From Pinus tabuliformis (taxonomy: Eukaryota; Streptophyta; Pinopsida; Pinales; Pinaceae), in contig CM062808.1 of the NCBI GenBank assembly GCA_031772625.1, forward strand, positions 475,847,655-475,911,654: 64,000 nt of DNA, read 5' to 3'. The position numbers and the translations under genes are program-made. Shown here piece by piece: positions 12,001-22,631 of this stretch (position 1 is its first letter; each line of letters starts with the position of its first letter). Under the pieces are notes generated by a model. The model saw only the letters and a list, made by a program, of their open reading frames with translations. It did not search any database and had not been told where the DNA came from.

Positions 12001-12099
12001 GAATCTTTGTTTACTCCTTGAGATGATATTAGGATTTTCCACGGGACTAGGTGGGTTTGGATCAGGGTTACTCCTTGTGTATCTTCCTCTCGAAGCCAC
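6058..12099 (-). CDS. A gag-pol region (gag, protease, extra RNase H, RT, RNase H, integrase)
   Basis: A frame of about 1635 codons begins at 12099 (MASRGRYTRSN). It holds a Ty3-type gag domain at residues about 205-390, an Arg/Gln/Asn/Pro-rich basic stretch at 430-470 with no CCHC knuckle evident, and an aspartic protease with LDSGASHNLM near 680. A ribonuclease H with YFDGAAG, NNMAEYE and GDSELV follows at about 848-980. RT with YLDD near 1297-1300 and its connected RNase H to about 1530 come next. Integrase follows at 6058-7155 with the H-H-C-C zinc site, DFIGEIHPSS and the YYPQGNGLAESSNK block. No chromodomain was seen. The extra RNase H ahead of RT is a Tat-lineage feature. Nearly whole, with about one break. 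Confidence 0.9.
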
Positions 12100-12190
12100 C
12101 TTTAAACTTTAAAAAACAATGGAGTCACCAAGGTAGAATGCAACCTCGAAAATCATTTGAACTCCTGCTACCTTCAGAAATTCAATCTTA

Positions 12191-12210
12191 AGCTCCCGGC
12201 AGACGCACCA
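12191..12210 (-). other. A primer binding site
   Basis: In element sense the sequence TGGTGCGTCTGCCGGGAGCT begins three bases after the 5' LTR. It starts with TGG, as sites complementary to tRNA 3' ends (CCA) do. The matching tRNA was not identified. Confidence 0.65.
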
Positions 12211-12770
12211 AAATGTTATCACAAAATCACTACTGAGGGCTGCAACCAAGCAAGATTTCATGTAACTCTTTCAACCAGACTTTAGATCAAAGATTAGCCT
12301 CTTTGATCAGAGAGGGCTCTCTCACAAACTCTTGATAAAAATCCTTCACTACAAGAGATGGCTAACTCTTTACTTATTCATGAAAACAAAAGCTGGTTGG
12401 ATACATATCAAACTGGTCCTCATTGGGCTATGGAGTCTCATACACTAATTAAACAAGAAAAACATAGTCATTTCATGGAAGTCAAGGCTCTTTGCATTAA
12501 ATGTCCAAACATACTCCATAAAAACCACAGCTTGCCAAACACACAGGAAGTCAGAGCATAAGATATGAATTCTGAGTGATTGTGTTACAACAAGGCTGTA
12601 AAAGAACATATAATATAAAACACCACCATTATATTTGAACACAATAATCCATCGAGAATCTTGAGAAGAAATCAACACTGTTTTACTATTACTGTAACAA
12701 GTCTTACAATGGCCCAAATAACTCTGTTTTTGTATAAAATGTCCAACCTTTTTTACATCAGAGTCATTTC

Positions 12771-12779
12771 TATATATAG
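12771..12779 (-). promoter_or_regulatory. Candidate TATA box of A 5' LTR
   Basis: The minus strand reads CTATATATA about 565 bp before the primer-site edge of the LTR. In the 5' LTR this is the copy expected to start the element's genomic RNA. If so, the LTR open frame lies upstream in U3 and enters the genomic RNA only through the 3' LTR. Confidence 0.5.
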
Positions 12780-13440
12780 CAAACCAAAATACTACTACCT
12801 GAGACTCCTCAACAAGCATGAAGGGAGCTCGGAATCCTATCATTAATTATCTTATCTATATCTTAAACAAACTAATTAATTACAAAGGTATTGTGCTGCG
12901 AAAACAGAGGGTTCCATTCCCATTGAAACTTCAAGTCTATCTCCTCGTGTGCATTGATGCGTTCTTGAAATTTGACACCTGTAGCACTTCAATAATAGCC
13001 AAGCCAAGCTGGAAGAACATTCACTGAATGAGCAGCTTCGGATGCCTGATATGTGGATGATTCATCAACTGATAAGAATCTTTGCCCTATGTCCACGGTC
13101 TCTGCCTCCCATTAGTGTTCATGCATTTAAGATTATGTTTCAAGCCATTTAATCCTCTAATAGTCACGTATGATGGAAGAAACCTTATGATCTGGCCATC
13201 TCATAAACTGAACAGGTGTACCACTCAACATCTCGGCAACCCTACCAGAACCCTAAAAATTCGGATATAAAGTGAAAACTTTAACAAAAGACAAAATTTC
13301 ACCTTTTCCTTAAATACTCACACCTGTCACCTTTTTAAACATCTGAATGGCTTTATATAATCTCCATGCTAGCCTCGAGTCATCCCTTTAAGATTCGCTG
13401 ACCTCAGCATCAATCTCAAATTTTTCACATAAACAGTCAT

Positions 13441-13478
13441 CTACAGCAGTTTCGTAGCGCGCTACGAAACTGCTGTAG
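13441..13478. repeat. Perfect 38-bp palindrome in A LTR (5' copy)
   Basis: Identical to 3215-3252: 19-base arms, no spacer. Perfect palindromes of this size are usually unstable, so its retention in both LTRs is notable, although both copies descend from one template at insertion. Confidence 0.95.
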
Positions 13479-13640
13479 GTAATCAAAACTAAGCATATGA
13501 ACCTTAAAGCAACAATGACTTAACTCTGTGATTTCTTCAGCTATTTTACACAGGTGTAAGGACTTCAAAAAGTTTCAAAAAGTTTCAAAACGATGACAGC
13601 CAAAATTTACCAAAATTTGGAAGGCCAATATCCCCTTGGA

Positions 13641-15374
13641 TCAATTAGCTAGTTTGCCTAGCTTCCTCTTCAAATTACTAACTTCTTCCTTTAAAACTTT
13701 GTTTTCTGCTCTTAAGCTTGTATTCATTTGTTTCATGACTTTTTCCTGCTTCAGAGCTGGCACCGTCCACACATATTCATCAGACACTGAGTCAGTTTGG
13801 CTGATCAAACTTGTTCTGCCTTTCATTACAGCCTTTTTATAATTTGCATATCTTACTGCCCTTTCCTTAGAAACATTTTTAATCTGAGGTATTTCTTCCT
13901 TTGTTGCTCCAGCTTGTTTCTTGATAGCAATAAAATTTCCACTTTGACTGATGATTACCCTATTATCCTTGTTCTTGCTTTTGGCTGCTTGAACTATTCC
14001 GGTGAAAACCTCAAGTACCTCTGTCCTAGGCACTTCTAAAGGTGCCTTCCCTTTCTGCGCTTTCTCCACTTCTTTGATTTGCCTTCTTGTGACTGTTTTG
14101 CGTGGCTTAAAAGCATATTCTTTACTAGGCTCTTCAAATTTCAACCTTTTAGAAGCCCTTGATTTTTTAGAACTTTCAGGTGAGGACTGAGTGAGGTCAA
14201 TATGCATTGGCTGCACCGAATGATCTTGCTCAAATTCTAGTGGTTCAATTTGTATTGGTTGATCTTGCTCTAGTTCAATGGCCTCAAGTAAGTCATTTAA
14301 ACTACCTTTTGAAACAGGACTTTCTTCCACAGTAACTTACTTACCTTTCTCCTTGTTTAGTTGACCTCTGGTTCTCACCCTTGAAATCTTTTCAACTTCA
14401 CTTGATTTAACTTCATCCTTCTTTTTCTGAATCTTCTGCTTTGATGACTGAGGTGTTTCCTTAGATGATGACTTAGGAGTTTCCTTTTCTGATACTTTAG
14501 ATGTCTCTTTAGATAATGGCTTAGGAGTTTTCTTTACTGATGATTCAGGTGTCTCTTTAGCTGCCACAGACTTCTCTGATTTCCTTGATTTAGTTTTAGG
14601 CTTCTTATGGTCTGTCACTTCTCTTCTAAGTTCAGCCAAAGTGGGTTCTTCACTCCTTTCTTCCCTTTCTCTCACAGGCAATGGAGTGAGGCCTGTTTTG
14701 CTTGGGAAACCGGCCATAAACACAAATGAATCCCAATCTCTGCCAATTTTTTGTAAACTATCCAACACCAACAACTTTACTAGACCATGATGAAACAGGG
14801 ATGTTTCACAACCATCTTTCTTTAACTAAATTTTATCACACATTTTGCTAATGCTCCTGAACAAATAGAAAGGTATGTCTATTGAAACCTTACCTGTGAA
14901 ATGTAACAAAAGTTTGAAGTGGTAGGAGTAAACTTTATTGTACCTACCCTCGCATGTCAGGTATTTCTGAATGCATGTGAGGAGCATAGCATAATTTTCC
15001 TTTATATAACTCCTTGGCACCGCTTTGGTGAGGTCTTCATCTACATAAGATTCCTTCAAAAACTCTTTACAGGGACTCATGTCGAACTTGAAGTTTTTGA
15101 ACCATTCTTGGCCACCTCTCGGAATTTCAGTGACAGTGGAAATAACTTCAGGAGACACAGGAAACTCCAACATTGACACCTTCAAATTCAGTCCAGTGAA
15201 ATTTAATGCGAAAGCCTTCGTTACCTCTGCATGTCCTCCCTTCAATTTTTCGCAAAACCTCCAGCAACCAGCATTTCGAAAGGCTCTTGCTACACCTTCA
15301 TCCCTGAGAGTAACATCTAACCCCTCCGGCTCTGTCCTCACACACTTACCGGATCGGTGTTCCCTCTTTTCCAT
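13641..15374 (-). pseudogene. Second copy of the LTR-encoded protein frame (A 5' LTR)
   Basis: This is the same coding region as 3415-5115, carried by the other LTR. The N-terminal part begins MEKREHRSGK, giving the likely true start, and continues into the EPEG block. The EVTK, FPV, WFKN and TCEG landmarks are all present. The copy is interrupted by about two or three breaks, whereas the 3' LTR copy is more open. Confidence 0.8.
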
Positions 15375-16025
15375 CTTGCTTTGAATATTTTCACACAGGG
15401 AACTAATAGTAACTTGTAGCGCAAAAACAAACTTCGACTTTGGAGTGCAGGCTCGCTTGCAATGGTCCCTTTAAATAAGAACTTGGGCTTCTCATACAGC
15501 AAACATGTTTACACATTATGAAAAACCCATTATGATATAACCATTCCTTGTAAAATCCCTTAAACTGACACTCAAATGCATGACTCTGGACCTTATGGCG
15601 GAATGATGGTTTATCATGACATGAAGAGGACGTAAACTGACAATCATGAACGGACCTATGACTCATCTTTCTCGGATTTGACATTCAAAGGAAGAGCGCT
15701 ACAAAAAACCCTGAAACCCCGATTTCGTAGCGCGGACAGTTCAAACTTAACAAGATGCGCTACTAAATGGCTGACAAACAGAACGCTGCGAAAAAAACGA
15801 AAACATCATTTCGCAGCTAAACTGACCAATCAAACATGCGCTGCGAAACTGCGCAATGTACTAATGACATGACAGGCTTTAACTAACAATGATGGAGGCT
15901 ATCTAATGATCTTTTCTTTACACGAATTCACATCAATACCTTTTGAAATTCAAATTTCAAATTGACATACACCAATAAACCTATTCACAAGACTTAAAAC
16001 CTTTATATGAAACTTATGGACAACC

Positions 16026-16032
16026 TTATATA
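16026..16032 (-). promoter_or_regulatory. Candidate TATA box at sense start of A 5' LTR
   Basis: The minus strand reads GTATATAAGG about 30 bp inside the LTR and about 650 bp upstream of the LTR frame start at 15374. It is the same arrangement as at 5799-5805. Confidence 0.4.
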
Positions 16033-16059
16033 CATGAACTATAGTTCTGAGTGATAACA

Positions 16060-16064
16060 CAACC
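16060..16064. repeat. Target site duplication of A (right copy)
   Basis: CAACC follows the A 5' LTR and matches 1984-1988. F sequence resumes directly after it. Confidence 0.93.
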
Positions 16065-18620
16065 CATAATGGTTGTTTCACTGTGTCCTAAAAATAGGAT
16101 AGCTCAATCTCTACACTCTCTCTCATTAGATCCATGTAGCTAGTGTACCAAACTAGTGACCTCCTCTGCCTACATTTTGATGTGGGTTCTCCCATGTTCT
16201 CTCTATCATCATGCATCAATATTTTAGCCTCTTTGGTGTGCTTACTTCCATCTCTTTAATTTTCTGTGTGAGTGGGTTCTTCCACTCTCTGCTCCTCTGC
16301 ATGTGGCTTCTCCACATCATCTCAAGGTTCTTCTTTTGGAGCTAAAATCTTTGCATATGCATGCAACTAAAGCTCCCTCTCAAGGGAACAACGTGTGGCC
16401 TTGTCTTAATCAAACTTCACATCTGTATGGACAATTTTCATCATGTGAGATGCAAGTTACACCTGATATTTGTGAGTTGTATCAGTGTACCCCAAAAATA
16501 TGCACAACTCAGTTGTTGGCTCTAGATTTATCCTTGCATCGTTGGTAACATGACAATAAACTAATGAACCAAAGATCTTGAAGTGTGCTACATATGGTTT
16601 CTTACCTGAAAAATCTTCTTATGGTGTACTCATCCCGAGAATCCAATGAGGACTCTTGTTATGCACATATATAGTTGTATTGCATGCTTTAGCCCACAAA
16701 TACAATAATAGGCCCTGATCATGTAACATCACCCTTGCAGCTCCCACAATACTTTTGTTCTTTCTTTAAGCCACCCCATTATGTTGTGGGCTATGGGGTG
16801 TTATTAACTCACGTCGAATGCCTTTCGATGCACAAAATTTCTTGAATTCATTCAACACATATTCTCCATCGTTATCGCTCTTGAGAACCTTCACTTTCCT
16901 GCCAGTGTCTTTCTCAACAAGTGCTTTAAATTCACAAAATTTAGAGAACATCTCATCTTTCTTCTACATGAAGAAAACCCAACACTTGTGTGATAAATTA
17001 TGTACAAATATTACATAATACCTGTGCTTGGTCGTGGAGGCTATCGAGAATGGTCCACACACATATGAGTGAACTCTTTCAAGGATCACTTGCGCTAGAT
17101 TGTCCTTATCATGAAAGGTATCTTTACTGTACTTCCCCAATGTACACCCTTTGCATGTATCTCTCTACTCTAGTGTACCCTTGGGAAGTCCTATAGAAAT
17201 ATGTTGCATGATCTTCAAAGCTCCATGATGAAGATGGCCCAATCTTCTATGCCATAATTCATTGATGTCTCGATTCTGCACCTTCTATGCTTTTGTGCTC
17301 AAAGTAGCACAATCTTCTACATCCAATTTGTAGAGGTTCTTCAGCTGAACCCCAATCCGATTAACTTTTCCTGAGGCTATGTGATGAAGGAAATCCTTTC
17401 CTTTTCTAAATATCACATCGTAGCCACAGTCCTCCAACATAACAACTGAAACCAAATTCTTCTTCAGACCCGGAACATACATGACATATTTTAATGTGAG
17501 AGGAGAACCAGATTCCCTATGAAAAGTAACAGTATCGATGTCGGTCATGCGATACCTTCCATCATCTCCCATTTCGATGTGCATCTAGAGGTCCTTCTCC
17601 TCCAAGTCACTGAAGAATTCTTTATTGTCGGTCATATGGAATGAGGCTCCACTATCTAGATACCACACACTGCCCATCACCGATGACACCATGCAAGTAA
17701 TGAGGGTGAAATCTAACTCAAATTGTGAAGCAAGAGCTTCACCTGCCGCTCCTCTCGAGGGCTTCTTGTCAGTCTTATTATGCAAACACTTCATGGCGTA
17801 ATGTCTCAGCTCGTTACGGTGAAATCATTTAATCTTCGACAAGTCCTTATTTCCTACCTGACTATAATATGATTTGGAATGGGATGACTTCCCTTTCCCT
17901 TTATTTTCCTATCGATCCAAGGCACATTTCTCCTCATCATCATGCTTGGATGAGGATCCATCTCTGGTGTTCCACCGAATCTCTTCTTGCACCAATTCAG
18001 ACCACAAATTCTCCCACTTTTGTAGGTTCTCCCTCCCATTTACCGAATCTTGGTAGTTGTGCCATCTCTTGGGAAGTTATAGAAGTGTTATGCTACTAGA
18101 TCATCTTCAACAACTGTAACACCAACACTTCCAAGCTCATCCTGACATTGGGTGAACTTTCTCAAGTATTGTGGTATTGTATCGACCTTCTCCATCTTGA
18201 TTCTCTGAATCTTGTCCTTCAGTGCCAACTTCCTATGGTCACTGTTGTTTTGAAATAGGTTTGTCAAGGCATTCCACAAGCATATGGTGTGTCCTTCCTG
18301 TGGAGGTTCAAGACAATATGATCTCAAACTCCTAATATGATCCTTCTTGCATTTGTAACCCATTTCCTCCACTCTACCAGATCTTAAGCATTAGTTGCTG
18401 GGGGCTTAGGAATATTTTTATCTATGAATTCCTTCAACTTGTTGTCTTCCAACAATGCCTCCATCTTGTCCTTCCAAGAAATATAGTTCAAACTACCATC
18501 AAGGGCATATTCAAGTCTCAATCCGTAGAACGCCATCTTGCTAGCTCTGATGAATGATACTGCAAATTTGATTTCACCTACAAAAGACAAACTTGTATTC
18601 TCCTCTTCTAGAGCGATTTC
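16065..18620 (-). pseudogene. F gag, protease, integrase and start of RT, decayed
   Basis: Reading leftward on the minus strand: a copia-type gag of the UBN2 kind lies at about 18088-18590 (RLEYALDGSLNYISWKDKMEALL). A protease with WYLDSGASFHMT is near 17640, and a gag-pre-integrase block with YVPGLKKNLVSV near 17470. An integrase core with VKVLKSDNDGEY and ITPHSPQHNGVAE is near 16780-16900. The integrase tail runs to the A insertion point. The order places this before the RT part at 690-1988. Several breaks. Confidence 0.85.
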
Positions 18621-18633
18621 AACTTTGATACCA
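18621..18633 (-). other. F primer binding site
   Basis: In element sense TGGTATCAAAGTT directly follows the LTR end. TGGTATCA is the usual start of sites complementary to plant initiator methionine tRNA, common in copia elements. Confidence 0.8.
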
Positions 18634-19352
18634 TGTAGAAATTCCTTGTATATTCAAACTAATAATTGTAATTTACTAAAACAATAGACTTGAATATACT
18701 CTACTCATGAGTAGAAACAATTAAACGATCGCAAAATCATGAAGCATACAAGAGAAAGAATTAAATAAACACATTACACAATGATTTCCTAGGGAAACCA
18801 CAGCTAAAAACCCCTACTATCTGTATATTGCATTAGTTTGAAAATATGAGAAGATTATAATGATTTTCTCAAGCTTGAGCACTCTGCACTATCTTTTTCT
18901 ATCTCACTACTTCCTAGACAAGCCCAGTCCAATACTTAACCAAATTTTGGCTTGCCCAAGTCCCTATTTCCTTGCGTTGTTTCCTTGGGAATTAGCCCAT
19001 ATTAATTATGGAAATTCCTCAATATGAATTGTGCAATTCTCATAGGCCTTCCTCTAAATGCATGCACCACCTGTACAATTCGGATGATTATACAACATAT
19101 AGTACATTGTCCCTGAACTCCAATCTCAACTGGTTAACTCTCAGATCTGACATGCATGAGTTATGTATGAGTGAATCATCAATTAACTGGTTGAACACAT
19201 GAAGAAACACCCCACTTTTTGACCTCCTACTTGTTTCTCCATCAGTTGGAACTAGTTTAACTGACTTTAACTTAGTTAAACTAAATTAATTAATTACAAC
19301 TCAAAACAAGGTCAAATAGGGCTCCTATAATGTAGGATACACTCTACATGAC
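18634..19352 (-). repeat. F 5' LTR, first piece (719 bp)
   Basis: This piece runs from the primer-site edge (TGTAGAAATT) to the B insertion point. From 19010 on it matches window positions 2 onward. It is continued at 34821-34954 and at about 59077-59098. The three pieces total about 875 bp, matching the expected length of the other LTR. It ends in ATGAC, the target duplication of B. Confidence 0.87.
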
Positions 19353-20400
19353 TGTCACGCGGAAACAGTCGACAGTGCGGACACAACCGACCTTCCTAGA
19401 AGTCTAAGACTTTCTAATGACAAACAAGACAAAAGAGAGCAATCCTTCTCTAAATATGCGTTACAATATGAGAAATCAAGTGTTTAGCTCTTACCTCTAA
19501 CCAAACGCTGTTGTAGTAGTCCAGCTTCGTTGATCCGGATGAGCTCCTCCTTCTCTTCGAAACCTGCATTCACCAACAGTCAAACCATTAAATAGCACTT
19601 GATTATAACATAAAACAAAGCATATTCAACATATAGACCAAGGAGTATATGAAACAACTCATAGATAACAAGTTATTGAGAAGAATGGACTAATTTGTAT
19701 TAAAGGTAACAAAAGGAACCATTACAACCTGAGCCTTGGTGTTGTGCAAGCTCCTCCCAGGGTCCACAAGAGTCCTCCTTTACTCTGATCAGCTCACCCA
19801 CCTCCCAATGGAAACAAGTAAAGATGGTAATCTCTCCTCACAAGCTCTCACAAGGAAGTCCTAATTCCAACAGCATCTACCCTTAGGAATGTTCAGCTTT
19901 CAACCTCCCTCCCTCTGGCCCAATGCCTGTATTTATAGTGTTCTAGAGGAAGTTAATTAGCTCCACCATGGATGGGATAAGCCCCTCTTTCAATGGGATA
20001 GGCTCCCCTCTTCATGGGATAAGTCCCTCTTTCTTTGGGTACATGAACCATCTGGAGGCGCTTCATACACGTCAAACAAGCTTCTAGAATGCTCTAGAAA
20101 TGACCACAAGTAACTTTTTTAAGATGAAACTTGCGCCTTTTGACCTTTACAGGAGTACGCACCCACCCCTTTACATACAGAGCGTACATGTACGTAGGTA
20201 TTGTGAACTTGGGCTGCGTACCCGCAGGTAAGGCTAAGAGAAACTGCGTACCAGAGATAATTGACTTTAAATGACTTTTCTCTTCTTTCTGGAGTTTGAC
20301 ATGCAGAGCAGAGGCATGAGACTTGCCAAGGAGGATAGTATGACAATGGATGGAGTCATACTAACTGCAAATAGTCATGGTGACATTTTTTAGTGTAACA
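19353..20400 (-). repeat. B 3' LTR (1048 bp)
   Basis: The pair of 33768-34815. A minus-strand TATAAATA lies at 19930-19937. Between about 20154 and 20262 it carries several GTACGC/GCGTAC sites, including one very close to a palindrome. In element sense the bases just before it (complement of 20401-20413, TTTAGGGGGCAATC) fit a polypurine tract. Confidence 0.93.
19930..19937 (-). promoter_or_regulatory. Candidate TATA box of B LTR
   Basis: TATAAATA is on the minus strand, with the same box at 34345-34352 in the 5' LTR. The flanking sequence is conserved between the two LTRs. Confidence 0.55.
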
Positions 20401-20780
20401 GATTGCCCCCTAAAGTGCGAAGCCTGTAGTAGATTAGGGTTTCATATGATCTAGGAAGGGTGAAGTACTTTATCATTTCAAGGAGTATCTTGCGGAGGGC
20501 CTGGTCAGAACCTGCAATTATTCAACACAAAAGACATATATAAGATGATATCATCACTGAGGTAGGCATTCCCATACTCAGATTGAAAACTTTAACTAAC
20601 AATCTAACTACTGCTCTGATACAAGAATGATTTTGCAGTACATCACAATCATAGACTTCTGTAGACACAGTATGGACGTAGCCATCTGTTTATGATAAGT
20701 CTACTATATAATGAATACAAAACTCCTTGCAGCCTGGATGGCGGAAACTAGATCCAGGGTTTTCATCTCTACTTCTCGAA

Positions 20781-21055
20781 TTGGTACGATTCTATCCATG
20801 TGAATAGATGAGTTGATGTCGAGCATGGTAGAAACCACTTGATTACCGATCAATGATGTAAACCGTTAACAAGTGTGAGAGAGACCACCAGTGATGTCAA
20901 TGGTTCTCAAAGTACCTAGTACAATCCATGAAATGTGAATGAATGAGTTGATGTCGAACATGTCACGGAATCCCTTGATCGAAAGTCAATGATGTAAACC
21001 GTCGTCAAAGGCGAGAAACCTGCCATTGATGCATGCAGACTTCAAGGTACTGACG
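20781..21055. repeat. Diverged tandem duplication, about 135 bp per unit
   Basis: Two units share ATGAGTTGATGTCGA (at 20808 and 20943) and TCAATGATGTAAACCGT (20862 and 20988 regions), with the same order of weaker matches between. They are clearly diverged, so the duplication predates this insertion. Confidence 0.75.
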
Positions 21056-21617
21056 ATTTCTAAGTCATCTTTCTGGATAATGTGCTGATATTGATAGAAA
21101 GCGACCCGTTGCAGGCAAGCCTACAACACGAAATCATTGTTCAAGTTGAAGAAATGTTGCTGTAAGGACTGACTCAGAGATGGTCAAATGGATGAGATGT
21201 GTTTTGCGTATGAATGGTTTATTTGCAGAGACCTCTTGAACACATAACGACACGACATATGGCTTGGTGACGATTGACCCAAAGTTAATACCCAACATGG
21301 TTGAAGACTTTCAAAGAGGTTTAATCAACTTTTAAGGCAAAGGATTTCCCAACCCAGGTGAATGAAAAGTGTCGTGTTCAAGAGCGGTGATAAGGTTCTT
21401 CTGTAGCAAAGGATAACAAATAGGTTCATTCCTCTCTCTTTTCCCCCACCATTTCTGGCAAGTACCTCTTTATTTTTTACAAGCTTGAGGAGGATAACAT
21501 ATGCTTGATTATAAGCTCATCCTTCAGATGAGTCCAACTTAGTTTAGATTCGGACCCTAAGAAGGAGTGGTCCGTTCCTGTTTGTAATCGAACAGGCCCT
21601 TTACTGTGAAATTTTAA

Positions 21618-22010
21618 CGAGTCCAGTATAGGAGAAACTCGATGTTTTTCAGTTTTAGAGAGTCTGAAAAAACTAAAGAAGACTCCAAGGTGAACTTTTT
21701 CGTAAGTTTGTGTCTCTCAAGCCCGAAAAAGTATAAAATCATACCCGAGAGAACCGCTTGATCTTGCGACCAAGGAGTACTTTCATGTTTAGTGTCGTTG
21801 ACCTGAAAAGTAAAAAGCGATCAAAAACACGTCGTTTTATTTCCAATATCGAGTTTGAAACGACAAAAACCCGACAGTCTTTTCGCGTTTTTACGGTCGG
21901 AAAAGAGCTATAAGAAGACCGTCTTTTAATTCCATTTTAACGAGTGTAAAAGAAACACTCGGCAATCTTTTCATATTTTAGGAGTCAGAAAAGGGCTTAA
22001 AAGATGACTC
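21618..22010. repeat. Run of about seven short stem-loops with A-rich loops
   Basis: Stem pairs seen: CGAGT/ACTCG (21618-21641), GAGTCT/AGACTC (21660-21685), TCTCTC/GAGAGA (21713-21752), GTCGTTT/AAACGAC (21831-21864), ACGGTC/GACCGT (21893-21922), CGAGTGT/ACACTCG (21941-21961) and GAGTCA/TGACTC (21982-22010). The loops of the second, fifth and seventh are alike (GAAAA...CT..AAAGA type) while their stems differ yet still pair. The last two hairpins repeat the pattern of the first two about 323 bp later. Confidence 0.65.
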
Positions 22011-22164
22011 TGACGTGAAAAATGATAATTTACCCTAAAGTCCCTTTGTCCTGCACAAAAACAACACATTACTCATACCTGTTTAATATGGGCAAAAATA
22101 CATTGAAAAATATCCTTTCACGGTGAAAAATAAACAAATTTAGCATTTATTTATCCAAAAAACC

Positions 22165-22172
22165 TATAAAAA
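22165..22172 (+). promoter_or_regulatory. Candidate TATA box for the antisense plant mobile domain gene
   Basis: TATAAAAA lies on the plus strand about 470 bp before the chosen ATG. Between them there is a possible leader intron, from a CAG|GTATTC donor at 22295 to an AG acceptor ending at 22621. All of this is inferred from sequence signals. Confidence 0.4.
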
Positions 22173-22395
22173 GACTTCTTACCATGTCATTTTTACCATT
22201 TTACTGTTGAGGTTGAGAAAAGGGCTTTTGGCAAGAAACTTCCCGTGGAGATTGTGGAGAATCCAACCATCAGAATCGAACGCCGTTTCACCAGGTATTC
22301 TACAACACCCCTCTCTTAATTTCCATCCGTTTAGAATTCATTTTTAAGCTTTTATTTGATTTTTTGGGGGTCTTGGGGTTTCAAGATGCACTCCT

Positions 22396-22435
22396 CGGGG
22401 TACGCAGGTCATGCACTGCTGACCTGCGTACCCCG
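22396..22435. repeat. Inverted repeat with 16-bp arms built on GTACGCAGGTCA
   Basis: The left arm, 22396-22411, reads CGGGGTACGCAGGTCA. The right arm, 22420-22435, is its exact reverse complement, with an 8-base loop. Further GTACGC and GCGTAC sites continue to about 22530. Sites of the same core are in B's LTRs and at 33499-33600. It lies between the candidate TATA box and the ATG of the antisense gene. Confidence 0.85.
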
Positions 22436-22631
22436 ATATTTTCTCAATGGGAAAATTACGGGGTGTACGCACCCGGCCTTAAGGGCAGGTGCGTACAGAC
22501 GCTCTGTCCCTAAAGGCCAGGGTGCGTACCCCGCAAAACGTAAATTGAAACCCTCATAGCTCCAAAATAGACCAAAATTTTTAAATTTTGTGGATTCTAA
22601 TTGATGTTTAATGATGTGTAGGGAGCACACC

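Larger units (their letters stand above)
1989..16059 (-). mobile_element. Element A: Tat-like Ty3/gypsy retrotransposon with ORF-bearing 3.85-kb LTRs
   Basis: Two near-identical LTRs (1989-5832 and 12214-16059) flank a 6.4-kb internal region on the minus strand. The target duplication CAACC is at 1984-1988 and 16060-16064. Both LTR ends read TGTTATCAC inward, so the LTR is bounded by a 9-bp inverted repeat. The internal order is primer site, gag, protease, extra RNase H, RT, RNase H, integrase, with no chromodomain seen; this order and the extra RNase H suggest the Tat lineage. LTR differences by eye are about 1%, so the insertion is recent. The internal coding region looks nearly whole, with about one break. 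Confidence 0.93.
12214..16059 (-). repeat. A 5' LTR (3846 bp)
   Basis: This is the partner of 1989-5832, differing at roughly 1% of positions by eye. It holds the second copy of the LTR open frame (13641-15374), the palindrome (13441-13478), and TATA-like boxes at 12771-12779 and 16026-16032. It is followed by the CAACC target duplication at 16060-16064. Confidence 0.93.
20401..22164. other. B 3' region: non-coding, repeat- and hairpin-rich
   Basis: No credible coding frame is seen. It begins with the polypurine tract, holds a 135-bp tandem duplication (20781-21055) and a run of stem-loops (21618-22010), and leads into the candidate promoter of the antisense gene. In Tat/Ogre elements the region between pol and the 3' LTR is known to vary greatly and to harbour tandem repeats. 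Confidence 0.7.

Noticed and set aside
18621-18633. tRNA gene fragments at the primer sites (also 33746, 40905, 51769, 58497)
   Set aside because: Only the 12-20 bases matching tRNA 3' ends are present, next to LTRs; they are primer sites, not genes.
21618-22010. CRISPR-like array
   Set aside because: The stem-loops differ in sequence and spacing and lie in a plant retroelement; there are no identical direct repeats with unique spacers.
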